From NCBI GenBank assembly GCA_038025085.1, contig CM076152.1, positions 26,310,001-26,374,000 on the forward strand: 64,000 nt of DNA, written 5' to 3'. The stretch is from Tetragonia tetragonoides. Taxonomy: Eukaryota > Streptophyta > Magnoliopsida > Caryophyllales > Aizoaceae. Each line of letters begins with the position of its first letter. Position 1 is the stretch's first letter. The notes below the pieces were generated by a model. The model was not told the origin of the DNA and did no database searches. It was given only the letters and a program-made list of their open reading frames with translations. This document shows positions 20,202 to 31,380 of this stretch, piece by piece. Made by a program: the position numbers and the translations under genes.

Positions 20202-22827
20202 TGTAACACCCCCGAATTCGCAACAATTTCCTGGGAACTATCGACGTCGCTATCCACGACTCGACACCGGTGAACCATCACGGACCCAAGGGTAGTTACT
20301 GCAACATTTATCGCTAAGGAGTAAATGCTAAGCAGAAAGGAAAACTAGGTATCAAAGGAAGCATCTAAATAAATTAACATAAAAATATCAGAGTTGTCTA
20401 TCAGCGGTCTTAAGTCCATTATAATTTTATTACAACTTTGCCTTTAAGGGCACAAACCAAAATCCCAAATAATCCAAAGTAACCAATAATCAAAAGTTCT
20501 AATGCAACGGCCCACATTTAACCTTCTAGCAAACCGTCCTCACTCAGCTACACCTGCACTTAGGTTTCCGTGACGGAAACAAGGTACAGAAGAAAAAAAG
20601 AAGAAACAAAAGAAAACGAAAATCAGATAAACTGAATAAACGTCGTCCATACCCAGTAAAAACACTTTCGCAAACCTTACCTGGGTTTTAGAAGAATCAT
20701 TGAAATTCATTTGCATGCACAAGTAGTCATACAATCAAGCACACGCATACTCAATATTCGATTACATGCAATTCTTGCTTTAGTGATCATTCGAACACAA
20801 ATAGATAAACCATCTTGATTAGAGTAATAAGAGAGCGAATAGAACAGCGATTACCCATACTGTTCATAGATAGATATAGACATGCCATGGACTTACTCTA
20901 GTGTATACTCACACTACCTCTAACATATTAATCGATATGTAGAGAGAAATAAACAATGGGGAATGATCCGTCCCGAAAACACAACGAGGTGTCCATAAAA
21001 GTAACTTGGGAATCACGCATCCCTAGACTACATCAATTAGATGAGTCTCGATAGCTCGACTACTCCTAGGGATCCATTAGGAGTCTTATTCTCATTTAAT
21101 TCAATTCACATACTTGCATTGATTGACCTAGTGGTACAACGAGGCCACGACATACTACTTCATTTCATGCTCATGATAATGAATAATAATAACGATAATG
21201 ACATAAAGGCATATTAACGATAATCATGCTTTATATACGTCTAACGAAATTTCGGCAGCATTTCGGTAGTAAATCATGATACCCAAAATTTACACATTCA
21301 CAAATTACATCCAACAAACATACTAGGTGCTCATTAGCATTCAATAATATCCCATTCCAAATACCACATATTATTATATCATAATAATATTAGAAATTCA
21401 ACATCGCCATAATTAAACATTAATTAGCATATGAACTAATTAATTAACGAAACTTCATAATCTCATCATACTCATTATAAATCATATTTACAGCGAAGAA
21501 TATAATTCATATTCTCATAACTAACGACAATATAATTTAATCATGCTTAACATACTAAATTCACAAATAATTATCAAATAGCACATAACACATCAAAATA
21601 GTTTAGATGGGGCTTTGGAAATAGGTAGGCACAATCGCTTACCTAACAAACACTCACTTAGAAGTAGGTTACTTGACTAATCACAACCCGATCACGTTTG
21701 TCCGTTTGGTCCTAATTAAAAACAATTACCGAGATATAATTAGTAATTACGAAAATCCAAACAGTACTGAAACCGTAAAGTAGTATTTTTATTAAATTTC
21801 TTGATTTATTCCAACCAATCTAGGCTTTTGAAAATCAGGATTCGGACTGCGAACGAGTACAGAAAAATATAAACAATTATTGTAAAATACTGAAAATACG
21901 AAATTAGTTAAAACGAAAATATTAAATTCGAAACCCTAACTTATTGTGCAAGTCTCGACCATGGTCACCCACAAGGGGACCCATGGTCGGACCCATGAGC
22001 ACCATCACCACCCACCTGACCACCGTGGTCGGTGGTGGTGGCTCGCCGGCGACCGGCGGCCAGGAGAGAGAAAGAGAGAGAATTTGCGAGAGAGGGAGAG
22101 AGATCAAACGAGAGCGAGAGAGAGACTGAAGAGGAGAGAGGCGACAGGCAAATCCCAGCCGTGTCGGCCACCCGCCGGCGACCACCTAGGCGCGGCGGTG
22201 GCGCGACAGCCACGAACCAAAAAAACAGGGGACGAGGGAGAGAGAACAGGGGCGCGAGGGAGAGGGAAGAAAGAGAGAGAAAGAAAGAGAGAGGAGAGGG
22301 GAGCGGCTCACCTGGTGGTGGCCTGGTGTTCTCCGGCGAAGGGGCAGTAGCAATAGAGGAGAGAGAGAGTGTGTGCGTGAGGCCGAGAGAGAAGAAAGAG
22401 AGAGAGAGAGAGAGAGTGTGTCGTGTGTGAAGAGAGAGAAAGAGAGAGAATTGGCTTTTTGGCTCAGTTCTGTAAACCGATCAACTGACCCATCTCTTTG
22501 CTTATACAGGTGCCAGTCAAGGAAAGTCACACCCTACTAGAATTAGGATTAATTTCAGATTTAATAATTAATTAAAACTAATTAAGTGCTAATTACAGCT
22601 AATTAAAACAATATGAATAACCCTCATTCATATACAAAAATCATTTTAATTACATTTCTCACTTTGATAATTATAAATCCCGAAATTCCCATAATAATAA
22701 TTAATATTATTATGGCTTAATTTGAGTAAATCGAATCGTTAAATAAATACACTATTTAAATCTCCGAAAGTATTTATAAATGAATTATAATCGATATTAT
22801 AATTATAGAAAATAATGGGGTATCACA
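20202..22827 (-). mobile_element. Family A LTR L1 (outer 3' LTR)
   Basis: Full-length LTR of about 2626 bp, minus orientation. It includes the long GA-rich stretch (22060-22450), the TATA-like region near 22500 ('cttatacagg' here) and the conserved 5' splice-site-like sequences on the minus strand. It borders the target duplication on the left and the PPT on the right. Confidence 0.92.
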
Positions 22828-23071
22828 TTCTACCCTCCTTAAAAGAAGTTTCGTCCCGAAACTTGAAACATGAAGTAATCACTTCTCAACGACGAAACGA
22901 GTTTACCCATACGAAGGTATAAAACGATTTTAGGACAACGACAATGCAATGCGTGTACTACGGTTGTGATCTAAGTCGATTAGCAATGCAGCATGCAATG
23001 CTAGAACATGCAACTCGTGCAAAGCGGTAAACAAAACACGAAACTACTAGGTGTGACATTCTACCCTCCTT
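22828..23071 (-). promoter_or_regulatory. Duplicated polypurine tract of A1
   Basis: AAGGAGGGTAGAA (minus strand) at 22828-22840 directly adjoins the LTR. A second copy, at 23059-23071, is followed by TGTCACACC. Both are preceded by a 'tcgggacgaaac'-like block. The same pair, about 230 bp apart, occurs in every family A copy. Confidence 0.75.
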
Positions 23072-23093
23072 AAAAAGGGTTTCATCCCGAAAC

Positions 23094-26000
23094 TCAAATG
23101 GAATTAGTACCTTCGATAAAGAGTTCTGGGTACTTCTCGCGCATCATGGATTCAGTTTCCCATGTGGCGTCTTCTTGACCATGACGGGACCAAATAACTT
23201 TCACAATCGGAATTGTCTTCGTGCGAGTCGAGCGCTCTTTGCGGTCAGTGATGTCGATCGGACGTTCTTCATACGTCAAACTCTCGTCAAGTTTGATCGT
23301 TTCAAGTTGAACGACATGAGTTGGATCATGTACGTATCGCTTCAGTTGAGAGACGTGAAAGACATTATGGACTTTCTCAAGTTCCACAGGCATAGCAAAA
23401 CGGTAAGCAACTTTACCAATCCTCTCTAGGATTTCATAAGGTCCAATGTAACGAGGACTCAGTTTCCCCTTACGACCAAAACGCATAACGCCCTTGGTAG
23501 GAGATACTCGCAAAAGTACCTTACTTCCTACCTCAAATTCTTCAGATCTACGACCTCTATCTGCATATGATTTCTGGCGATCTTGTGCACTTCGCATCTT
23601 CGTCTGAATCACCTTCACAATGTCGACAGACAGCTGGATCATTTCAGGACCCAAAACTGCAGTCTCGCTAATGTCGTTCCAACACACAGGCGATCTACAC
23701 TTCCTACCATACAAGGCTTCATATGGTGCTCGATCGATGCTCGAATGATAGCTGTTGTTATAAGAAAATTCGATCAACGGAATGTGCTTATCCCACGAAC
23801 TTTGATATTCGAGGGCACACGCTCGAAGCATATCCTCCAGAGTCTGGATTGTCCTTTCGGTCTGGCCATCTGTTGCAGGATGAAAAGCAGTACTGAACTT
23901 TAATTTGCTTCTGAAAGCTTCTTGTAACTTCTGCTAAAAGATAGAGAGAAATCTCGAGTCTCTATCAGAAACAATATCTTCAGTTACACCATGAAGTCTC
24001 ATGACTTCCTTGACGTATGCGTCAGCTGGCTTCTCCATTTCCCATGTGTCATGCATAGGGATGAATCATGCGACCTTCATTAATCAATCTACAACCATCC
24101 AAATGGCGTTGTTCTTCTTCTCTGTCAAAGGTAAACCCATGACAAAGTCCATAGAAATCGAATTCCATTTCCACGTTGGAACTTCCAGTGATTGTACCAT
24201 TCCACCTGGTCTTTTGTGCTCGATCTTGACTTTCTGACATGTCAAACACTTAGCTACAAACTCAGCGACATCTTGTTTCATGCCTTCCCACCAGAACACT
24301 TGGCGAAGATCTTTGTACAGCTTGTCTCCACCAGGATGTACAGAATACGACGTATTATGAGCTTCACCCAGTATCTAACTTTTGATATCTCGGTCATTGG
24401 GTACGCAAACACGTTCTCTAAATCTCATAATTCCATCTTGGCCCAAAGTGAAGTCCTCGGACCTACCCTCTTCTTTGTGGTTTAGAATCCGCTAAAGATC
24501 CTCATCACCACTTTGCTTATCTTTGATCTGTTCTAGTAGCATTGGTCGAACAGTCATATGTGCTAAGGTACCTTGAACCTCACCTTGAAACACGATCTCC
24601 ACCTCGAGACTTTGCAAGTCACGTATGATCTCCTTAGGAAGCACTAAAGCAGTGTTTATCGAATGTCTAGTCTTCCTACTCAAAGCATCAGCGACTACGT
24701 TCGCTTTACCCTCATGGTACTGGATATCAATGTGGTACTCCATCAAAAGTTCTGGCCATCTCCTTTGGCGCATGTTCAACTCTTTCTGCGTAAAGATATA
24801 CTTGAGACTCTTGTGATCAGTAAACATCTTGACTGCGGAACCACACAGGTAATGTCGCCAAATCTTCAATGCGAATACGACAGCAGCAAGTTCTAGATTG
24901 TGCGTAGGATAGTTATCTTCATGCTTCTTCAGTTGTCGTGAGGCGTAAGCCACGACCTTTCCATGTTGCATCAAAACACATCCTAAGCCGTGCTCAGACG
25001 CGTCACTGTAGACCTCATATCCTTCTGTTCCTGGCGGCAATGTCAAAATAGGTGCCCTTGTAAGACGTTTCTTCAACTCTTGGAAAGCAGTGTCACACTT
25101 GTTGGACCATACAAACTTCATCGTTTTCTTCATCAAGTTCGTGATTGGCTGCGCAATCTTTGAAAACCCTTCCACAAATCATCTATAGTAACTGGCAAGT
25201 CCAAGAAAACTTTGAACTTCGGTCACGGTCGTTGGCTTGGCCAATCTGTAACAGCTCGAATCTTTTCTAGATCTACGGCTACTCCATCCTTAGACACCAC
25301 GTGTCCTATGAAAGATACCGTGTCTAACCAAAACTCGCACTTAGACAACTTGGCGTAAAGTTGATGTCTTCGCAAAATCTCCAAAACAGTACGTAAGTGT
25401 TGCTCATGTTCCTCGGCGTTCTTCGAGTAAACCAGAATATCATCGATAAAGACTACAACAAACTGGTCTAAGTAAGGCTGGAACGTATGGTTCATCAAGT
25501 CCATAAATTTCACAGGTGCATTCGTCAATCCAAAAGGCATCACAGTGAACACGTAGTGCCCATACCTCGTCCTAAACGCTGTTTTTGCAATATCAGGCTC
25601 AGAAATCCTCAATTGATGGTATCCTAATCGTAGGTCTATCTTTGAGAAAATCGACGCACCACGCAGTTAGTCAAACAGATCATCAATTGTGGGAAGTGGG
25701 TATCGATTCTTGATCGTAATCTTGTTCAGCTCGCGGTAGTCGATGCACAGTCTCATACTACCATCCTTCTTCCATACAAACAAAACAGGAGCACCCCAAG
25801 GCGATACACTCGGACGTATGTATCCCTTTTCTAACAAGTCCTCAAGTTGTGTTTTCAGTTCCTTCATCTCAGCAGGTGCCATACGATACGGTGCTTTCGA
25901 AATTGGTGCAGAACCTGGAGCAACCTCGTTCGTAAAGTCGATAATACGTTGCGAAGGGATTCCGGGAATCTCTTCGGGAAATACATCAGCGTACTCGGAA

Positions 26001-26368
26001 ACTACAGGAATAGGCTGCAGAGCTTCCTTCTCGCGGTTTGTATCCACCACATGACATAGGTAAATCTCTTCACCTTTAGTCACGCAGTCTTTAGCCTTCA
26101 TAGTAGCCATTACCTTCAGCTTAGGCTTGACCACAACTCCTCGGTAAGTAATCCTCTTACCTTTAGGTCCACGCAAAGAAACACGTTGTTCGTAACATGC
26201 TAACTTATCCTTATACTTGGCTAACCAATCCATTCCCAAAATCACGTCGAAATCCTTCAAGTCCATCTCAATCAAATCCGCGGGCAAACCGAAACCAGCT
26301 ATCCTAATCAGACACTTTTCATACAACGCTTTACACTTAGCAATCGATCCATCTGGCATTGCGAGCAA
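23094..26368 (-). pseudogene. pol: A1 pol: RT, RNase H, integrase, chromodomain
   Basis: RT begins near 25970 and keeps [12 protein letters not shown] and [11 protein letters not shown]. RNase H follows ([29 protein letters not shown]). Integrase shows CLTCQK, the core SMDF, and the D-D-E region split over several frames. The chromodomain is at about 23270-23110 (ERPIDITDRK, VIWSRHGQEDATWE), which tethers Tekay-type integrases to chromatin. Breaks: the protease active site is deleted just upstream, a TAG lies near 25667, frameshifts occur near 25223-25180, and there are stops near 24490, 24060 and 23935. The C-terminal 245 codons are open. Confidence 0.88.
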
Positions 26369-27500
26369 TCACGTTCGGGTTTGCTTCTGCTTCATTGCGA
26401 TTCATCACAAAAATTCTACCATTAACCCCTCTATTGTTGTTGTTGTTGTTGTTGTTCTTCGGCGCGGGATTAGCACTAGCAGGAGCAGCATTGTTGCGGT
26501 TGTTGTTGTTGTTGTAACCCCTGTTTCCACGGTAGTTACCACCATTACCACGATAGCCATAGTTATTCCCACCACGATTGTAGTTATTATCGTGGTTCTG
26601 CCCATTACCATTTCTACCTTTGTTCCAGCATTCAGAAGCTTTGTGACCCGGCTTGTTGCATTCATAGCATTGCAACACTTCACCTCGACAGTTCTTACCA
26701 GCATGCGTCTTGTTACAGCAAGTACAAGGCGTATTCCTTCTAGCCATTATCATAGCTCGATGACTATTCGAGTCATGATTTCTATTCGCATTGTTCTGAC
26801 CACCTTGGTAGTTGTTGTTGCCATTCGCTCTAGGCCTCTTGTCGCCATTGCTCAACTGCGATGGATTGCCTTCGTCACGCTTGTTCTTTCCCAAATGCGT
26901 GTCACGACGTTCAACAATCCACTCTTGGTTCAGGGCCTTGTCATAAGATTCCTGAAAAGTGATAGATTGTCTAGCGACAAAACGTTGAATGTCCCATTTC
27001 AGTCCATCCTCGAACCTTTCGATTCGCTCAGCTTCAGTTGTCAGCAGGTTGGGAGCAAAAATAGCAAGCTCGTTGAACTTGGCAGCATACTCGACCACAA
27101 ACAGCTTGTCTTGGCTTAACCCTTCAAACTCAGGCTGCTTCAGGCATCGTAGTGCACTAGGATAAAATCTAGCACGAATAGCTACCTTAAAACGATCCCA
27201 ATTAAAGTTCGGCATTGCAAGCAAGTCCGTTCGCACATCGTTCCGCCATTTGATAGCTTCGCCATTCAGATAGTACGTGGCAGAGCTGACCTTCATGTTG
27301 TTAGGCCGACTCGTAGCCAGGAACAACTTCTCGAACTCAATGATCCAAGTCTCCAGCTTTGTTGGATCGGCACCACCTTCGAACATAGGAGGTTTAAGAG
27401 CGTTAAAATCTCGAAAACTACGCGCTGCAGAGGCTTGAGGGGTTTCCATCTCTTCTTGGCGTGCCATTTTCCTTGCCATGATCTCGACCACATCGTTCAG
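26337..27500 (-). pseudogene. gag: A1 gag (5'-truncated), two zinc knuckles
   Basis: The long open frame shows the capsid region (FEGGADPTKLETWIIEFEKL, WNDVRTDLL, FNWDRFKVAIRARFYP). It then has a basic Asn-rich stretch and two CCHC knuckles, CTCCNKTHAGKNC and CYECNKPGHKASEC, followed by an Asn-rich tail. The upstream part of the frame (to 27560) is non-gag, because a deletion of about 300 bp fused leader sequence to gag and removed the normal start (compare MTTNADRIARL at 33975). At 26337-26370 a deletion removes the FDSGATHS protease motif and shifts the frame into pol. Confidence 0.85.
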
Positions 27501-27560
27501 ACTATTCAAAATGCACATAAAGAGGCTCCATATTATTTCAGTAGGGAAATAGATAATCAC

Positions 27561-27946
27561 ACTTAATCATATTGATATGCTTTAGCACTTGGCTCACAAG
27601 AGAGTTGATAATGCTGAACAAAAATTTTGCCATAATCTCGACATGGATTTCCCATCATGTCACGACGATAAGAGATAGCATTCATGCTTTTAGTCAACCA
27701 TGCAAATATGTGACACAACCATGTTGTAAACAAATCATAACAACTTTCATATAATCAAATAAATTATTTTTGCAATAAGATAAATTGCAAAATAGATAAG
27801 AGTCAAAATATTTGTTGCTTGGGCAACTACACACCATCATCAAACTTGACCACGCAGGGCCATCATAAAAGTGGAAAAATGTTTCTAACCAAAACAACTA
27901 ACTCTACTCATTAAAATAACTAAACAGCAACTGGGTTTTGCTTCGA
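27561..27946. other. A1 spacer between ORF0 and gag
   Basis: AT-rich sequence colinear with 49319-49680 of copy A4. I see no gene in it. Confidence 0.6.
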
Positions 27947-28918
27947 TCAGGGAGGCGTATCATCATCATCGTTCCTCCTTGGCTTCACTTCCCTACAAGG
28001 CGTGTAAGGATGTCCATCATCTTCGAACTTTTGAGGCATGAAGTGCCTCCTAAAGTTGTCCACAAGCTTGCGCTTCTTGGACCACCAACTCTCACACAAG
28101 TCCTTTGGAGCAGGGACTACAACGTGATTAACCTTCCATTTAAACTCAGATAAGCATAACTCATTTCCAACACCTTGAAAAGTCAGCGCCCAACGATTTC
28201 CTTTTCCATACTTCCCATCGTTGATGTAGCCACTCCTTAGTACCACATCGTCGTACTTCTCCTCGAGACCTCTCCAAGGATGCAGGTTGGGTAAGCCAGC
28301 TAGTAAGAGTTCTACCCAGAAACCTTGGTGTATCCTCGTACGGTTCTCATACTCGTATCGCTCGATCGTAGTGAATGCGCGATCAATGTAGTCACGGATG
28401 TCATTCAGCTCGGCATCAGTGGCAAAGGAAGGCTCCACAAGAGGAGACACATCAGCAGTAGGCGATGGAGGTGCAGAGTTGTTGTCGCTTGCATCACCAA
28501 TATCCTCTATGTCTGGCATGCTAGGTGAATCAGGGACACCAGCTCCATCCTCAAACCGCATCTCTATTTCTACAGAGTTAGACTTAACGTTTGGCTCTTC
28601 AGCAGGAGCATCCTCAGCTTGAGGTTCGGACTCAGTAGGTTCCTCTTCAGGATAAAGATCCTCGTTAGCTTCCAAGTCTTGATTAGGCTCAAGCGGTACG
28701 TCATCATCGTGAGCATCAAGCGCGGGTTGGTATACCTCGAGCTCGTGCGCGCCAATGTCGTGCGCCTCGGGCTCGGGTACGGCCTCGTCACGCTCGTCGT
28801 GCGTTGGCTCGCTGTCGGAGATGTCTACATACTCTACTTCGTTCTCGAGTGATACTATCATCAATCGTGGTTTTCTACCACTAGTCGACTTCATCGTGGT
28901 CAAACGAGTAATTGCCAT
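27947..28918 (-). CDS. ORF0: extra acidic protein of family A, encoded upstream of gag (copy A1)
   Basis: An uninterrupted 323-codon frame lying between the 5' leader and gag and in the same orientation as gag-pol. The homologous frame in copy A4 (48324-49318, 331 codons with one stop) keeps the same reading frame throughout, which supports real coding history. The N-terminal 60% is very acidic and Pro-rich (DISDSEP, YPEEEP, PDIEDIGDASD), probably disordered. The C-terminal part is more ordered, with aromatic and basic residues (GLPNLHPWRGLEEKYDD, NDGKYGKGN, KLVDNFRRHFMPQKF) and a KPRR plus Asp tail. No signal peptide, membrane segment or known domain is recognised. The ATG directly follows a 3' splice-site-like TTTTGTAG, so expression by splicing is plausible. 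The stop may be a GGA-to-TGA change that shortens it by eight residues relative to A4. Function is unknown. Confidence 0.65.
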   Translation of the reverse strand: MAITRLTTMKSTSGRKPRLMIVSLENEVEYVDISDSEPTHDERDEAVPEPEAHDIGAHELEVYQPALDAHDDDVPLEPNQDLEANEDLYPEEEPTESEPQAEDAPAEEPNVKSNSVEIEMRFEDGAGVPDSPSMPDIEDIGDASDNNSAPPSPTADVSPLVEPSFATDAELNDIRDYIDRAFTTIERYEYENRTRIHQGFWVELLLAGLPNLHPWRGLEEKYDDVVLRSGYINDGKYGKGNRWALTFQGVGNELCLSEFKWKVNHVVVPAPKDLCESWWSKKRKLVDNFRRHFMPQKFEDDGHPYTPCREVKPRRNDDDDTPP

Positions 28919-29086
28919 CTACAAAAGGGCAATCAAACAATAAGACCATTTAAATCACAATTAAGGTGATTTCAAGTAATTCCTATATTCTAAGACTACT
29001 ACGCTCAACGACTTTAATTATATTTTATTTTTCCCAAAGTGAAACTAATCTTTGTTAATTCATTTATTAAACCTATGCAACCTTTT
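28919..29086 (-). other. A1 5' leader remnant, cut before the PBS
   Basis: Colinear in reverse complement with the A4 leader (48150-48323). It ends at 'ccttttaa', about 25 bp short of the PBS, where plus-strand pol sequence starts. The shared AA at 29087-29088 allows a 2-bp microhomology junction. Confidence 0.75.
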
Positions 29087-30628
29087 AAGGAGATCATACG
29101 TGACTTGCAAAGTCTCGAGGTAGAGATCGTGTTTCAAGGTGACGTTCAAGGTACCTTAGCACATATGACTGTTCGACCAACGTTACTAGACCAAATCAAA
29201 GATAAGCAAGGTGGTGATGAGGATCTTCAGCGGATTCTAAACCACAAAGATGAGGGTAGGTCCGAGGATTTCACTTTGGGCCAAGATGGAATTATGAGAT
29301 TTAGAGAACGTGTTTGCGTACCCAATGACCCAGATATCAAAAGTCAGATTCTGGGTGAAGCTCATAATACGCTGTATTCTGTACATCCTGGTGGAGACAA
29401 GCTGTACAAAGATCTTCGCCAAGTGTTCCGGTGGCAAGGCATGAAACAAGATGTCACTGAGTTTGTAGCTAAGTGTTTGACATGTCAGAAGGTCAAGATC
29501 GAGCACAAAAGACCAGGTGGAATGGTACAATTACTGGAAGTGCCAACGTGGAAATGGAATTCAATTTCTATGGACTTTGTCATGGGTTTACTTTTGACAC
29601 AGAAGAAGAACAACGCCATTTGGGTGGTTGTAGATCGATTAACGAAGGTCGCACGATTCATCCCTATGCATGACACATGGGAAATGGAGAAGCTGGCTGA
29701 CGCGTACGTCAAGGAAGTCATGAGACTTCATCGTGTACCTGAAGATATTGTTTCTGATAGAGACTCGAGATTTCTCTCTAACTTTTGGCAGAAGTTACAA
29801 GAAGCTTTTGGAAGCAAATTGAAGTTCAGTACTGCTTTTCATCCTGCATCAGAAGGCTAGATCGAAAGGACAATCCAGACTCTGGAGGATATGTTTCGAT
29901 CATGTGCCCTCGAATATCAAGGTTCGTGGGATAAGAACATTTCGTTGATCGATTTTGCTTACAACAATAGCAATCATTCGAGCATCGATCGAGCACCATT
30001 TGAAGCCCTGAATGGAAGGAAGTGTAAATCGCCTGTATGTTGAAACAACATTATCGAGACTGCAGTTTTGGGTCCTGAGATGATCCAACAGACTGTTGAC
30101 ATTGTGAAGGTGATTCAGACGAAGATGCAAAGTGCACAAGATCGCCAGAAATCATATGCAGATAGAGGTCGTAGACCTTAATAATTTGAGGTAGGGAGCA
30201 AGGTACTCTTGCGAGTATCTCCTACCAAGGGAGTTATGCGTTTTGGTTGTAAGGGGAAACTGAGTCCTCGTTATATTGGACCTTATGAAACCCTAGAGAG
30301 GATTGGTGAAGTTCCTTATCGTTTAGCTTTACCTGTGGAACTTGAGAAAGTCCACAATGTCTTTCACATCTCTCAACTGAAGCGATACGTACATGATCCA
30401 ACTCATGTCGTTCAACCTTAAACGATCGAACTTGACGAGAGTCTGACTTATGAAGAACGTCCGATCGAGATCACTGACCGCAAAGAGCGCTCGACTCGCA
30501 CGAAGACAATTCCGATTGTGAAAGTTATATGGTCCCGTCATGGTCAAGAAGAGGCCACATGGGAAGCTGAATCCATGATGCGCGAGAAGTACCCAGAACT
30601 CTTTATCGAAGGTACTAATTCCATTTGA
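29087..30628 (+). pseudogene. pol: A2 pol fragment: integrase and chromodomain
   Basis: Starts abruptly inside the RNase H-integrase linker ([17 protein letters not shown]) at the head-to-head junction. It runs in one frame through the zinc-finger end CLTCQK, the D-D-E core ([12 protein letters not shown], and ERTIQT after a stop) and the chromodomain (ERPIEITDRK, VIWSRHGQEEATWE) to a TGA at 30626-30628. Five or so in-frame stops are present (near 29858, 30043, 30179-30184 and 30419). There is no gag, protease or RT. Confidence 0.88.
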
Positions 30629-30650
30629 GAATCAGGACGAAACCATTTTT

Positions 30651-30894
30651 AAGGAGGGTAGAATGTCACACCTAGTAAATTCGTGTTTTGTTTACCGCTT
30701 TGCACAAGTTGCATGTTCTAGCATTGTATGCTGCATTGCTAATCGACTTAGATCACAACCATAGTACACGCATTGCATTGTCGTTGTCCTAAAATTGTTT
30801 TATACCTTGAGATGGGTAAACTCGTTTCGTCGTTGAGAAGTGATTACTTCATGTTTCTAGTTTCGGGACGAAACTTCTTTTAATTAGGGTAGAA
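30651..30894 (+). promoter_or_regulatory. Duplicated polypurine tract before L2
   Basis: AAGGAGGGTAGAA at 30651-30663 (followed by TGTCACACC) and the LTR-adjacent copy AATTAGGGTAGAA at 30882-30894, slightly mutated. Confidence 0.7.
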
Positions 30895-31217
30895 TGTGAT
30901 ACCCCAATATTTTCTATAATTATAATATCGAATATAATTCATTAATAAATAGTTTTCGAGATTTAAATAGTATATTTATTTAATGATTCGATTTACTCAA
31001 ATTAAGCCATAATAATTATTATTATGGAAATTTCGGGATTTATAATTATCAAATTGAGGGATTTAATTAAAATGATTTTTGTATATGAATGAGGTTATTC
31101 ATAGTGTTTTAATTAGCTTTAATAAGCACTTAATTAGGTTTAATTGTGTTTTACTTAATTATTAAATCTGAAAATAATCCTAATTCTAATAGGGTTTGAC
31201 TTTCCTTGACTGGCACC

Positions 31218-31224
31218 TATATAA
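31218..31224 (+). promoter_or_regulatory. TATA box of the family A LTR promoter
   Basis: TATATAA in 'ggcacctatataagc', about 323 bp into the LTR. It is conserved in L5 ('acctatataagc' near 54822) and, inverted, in L6 and L7 ('gcttatatagg'), but altered in L1 and L4. It implies a short U3 and a very long R-U5 of about 2.2 kb. Confidence 0.7.
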
Positions 31225-31378
31225 GCAAAGAGATGGGTAAGTTGATCAGTTTACAGAACTGAGCCAAAGACCCAATTCTCTCTCTCTCTCTCTTTCTTCT
31301 CTCTCGGCCTCACGCAGACACTCTCTGTCTCCTCCATTGCTGCCACCCCTTCGCCGGAGAACACGAGGCTACCACCAG

Positions 31379-31380
31379 GT
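31379..31380 (+). promoter_or_regulatory. Candidate 5' splice site in LTR R-U5 (first)
   Basis: ACCACCAG/GTGAGG, a near-consensus donor about 130 bp after the predicted transcription start. The CACCAGGTGAG core is conserved in L5 and, inverted, in L1, L6 and L7. Confidence 0.45.

Noticed and set aside
26217..27119. A 300-codon Val/Thr-rich plus-strand frame, with relatives at 34398-34814 and 50396-51247
   Set aside because: It is the antisense shadow of gag, where the Asn-rich tail gives Val/Leu runs.
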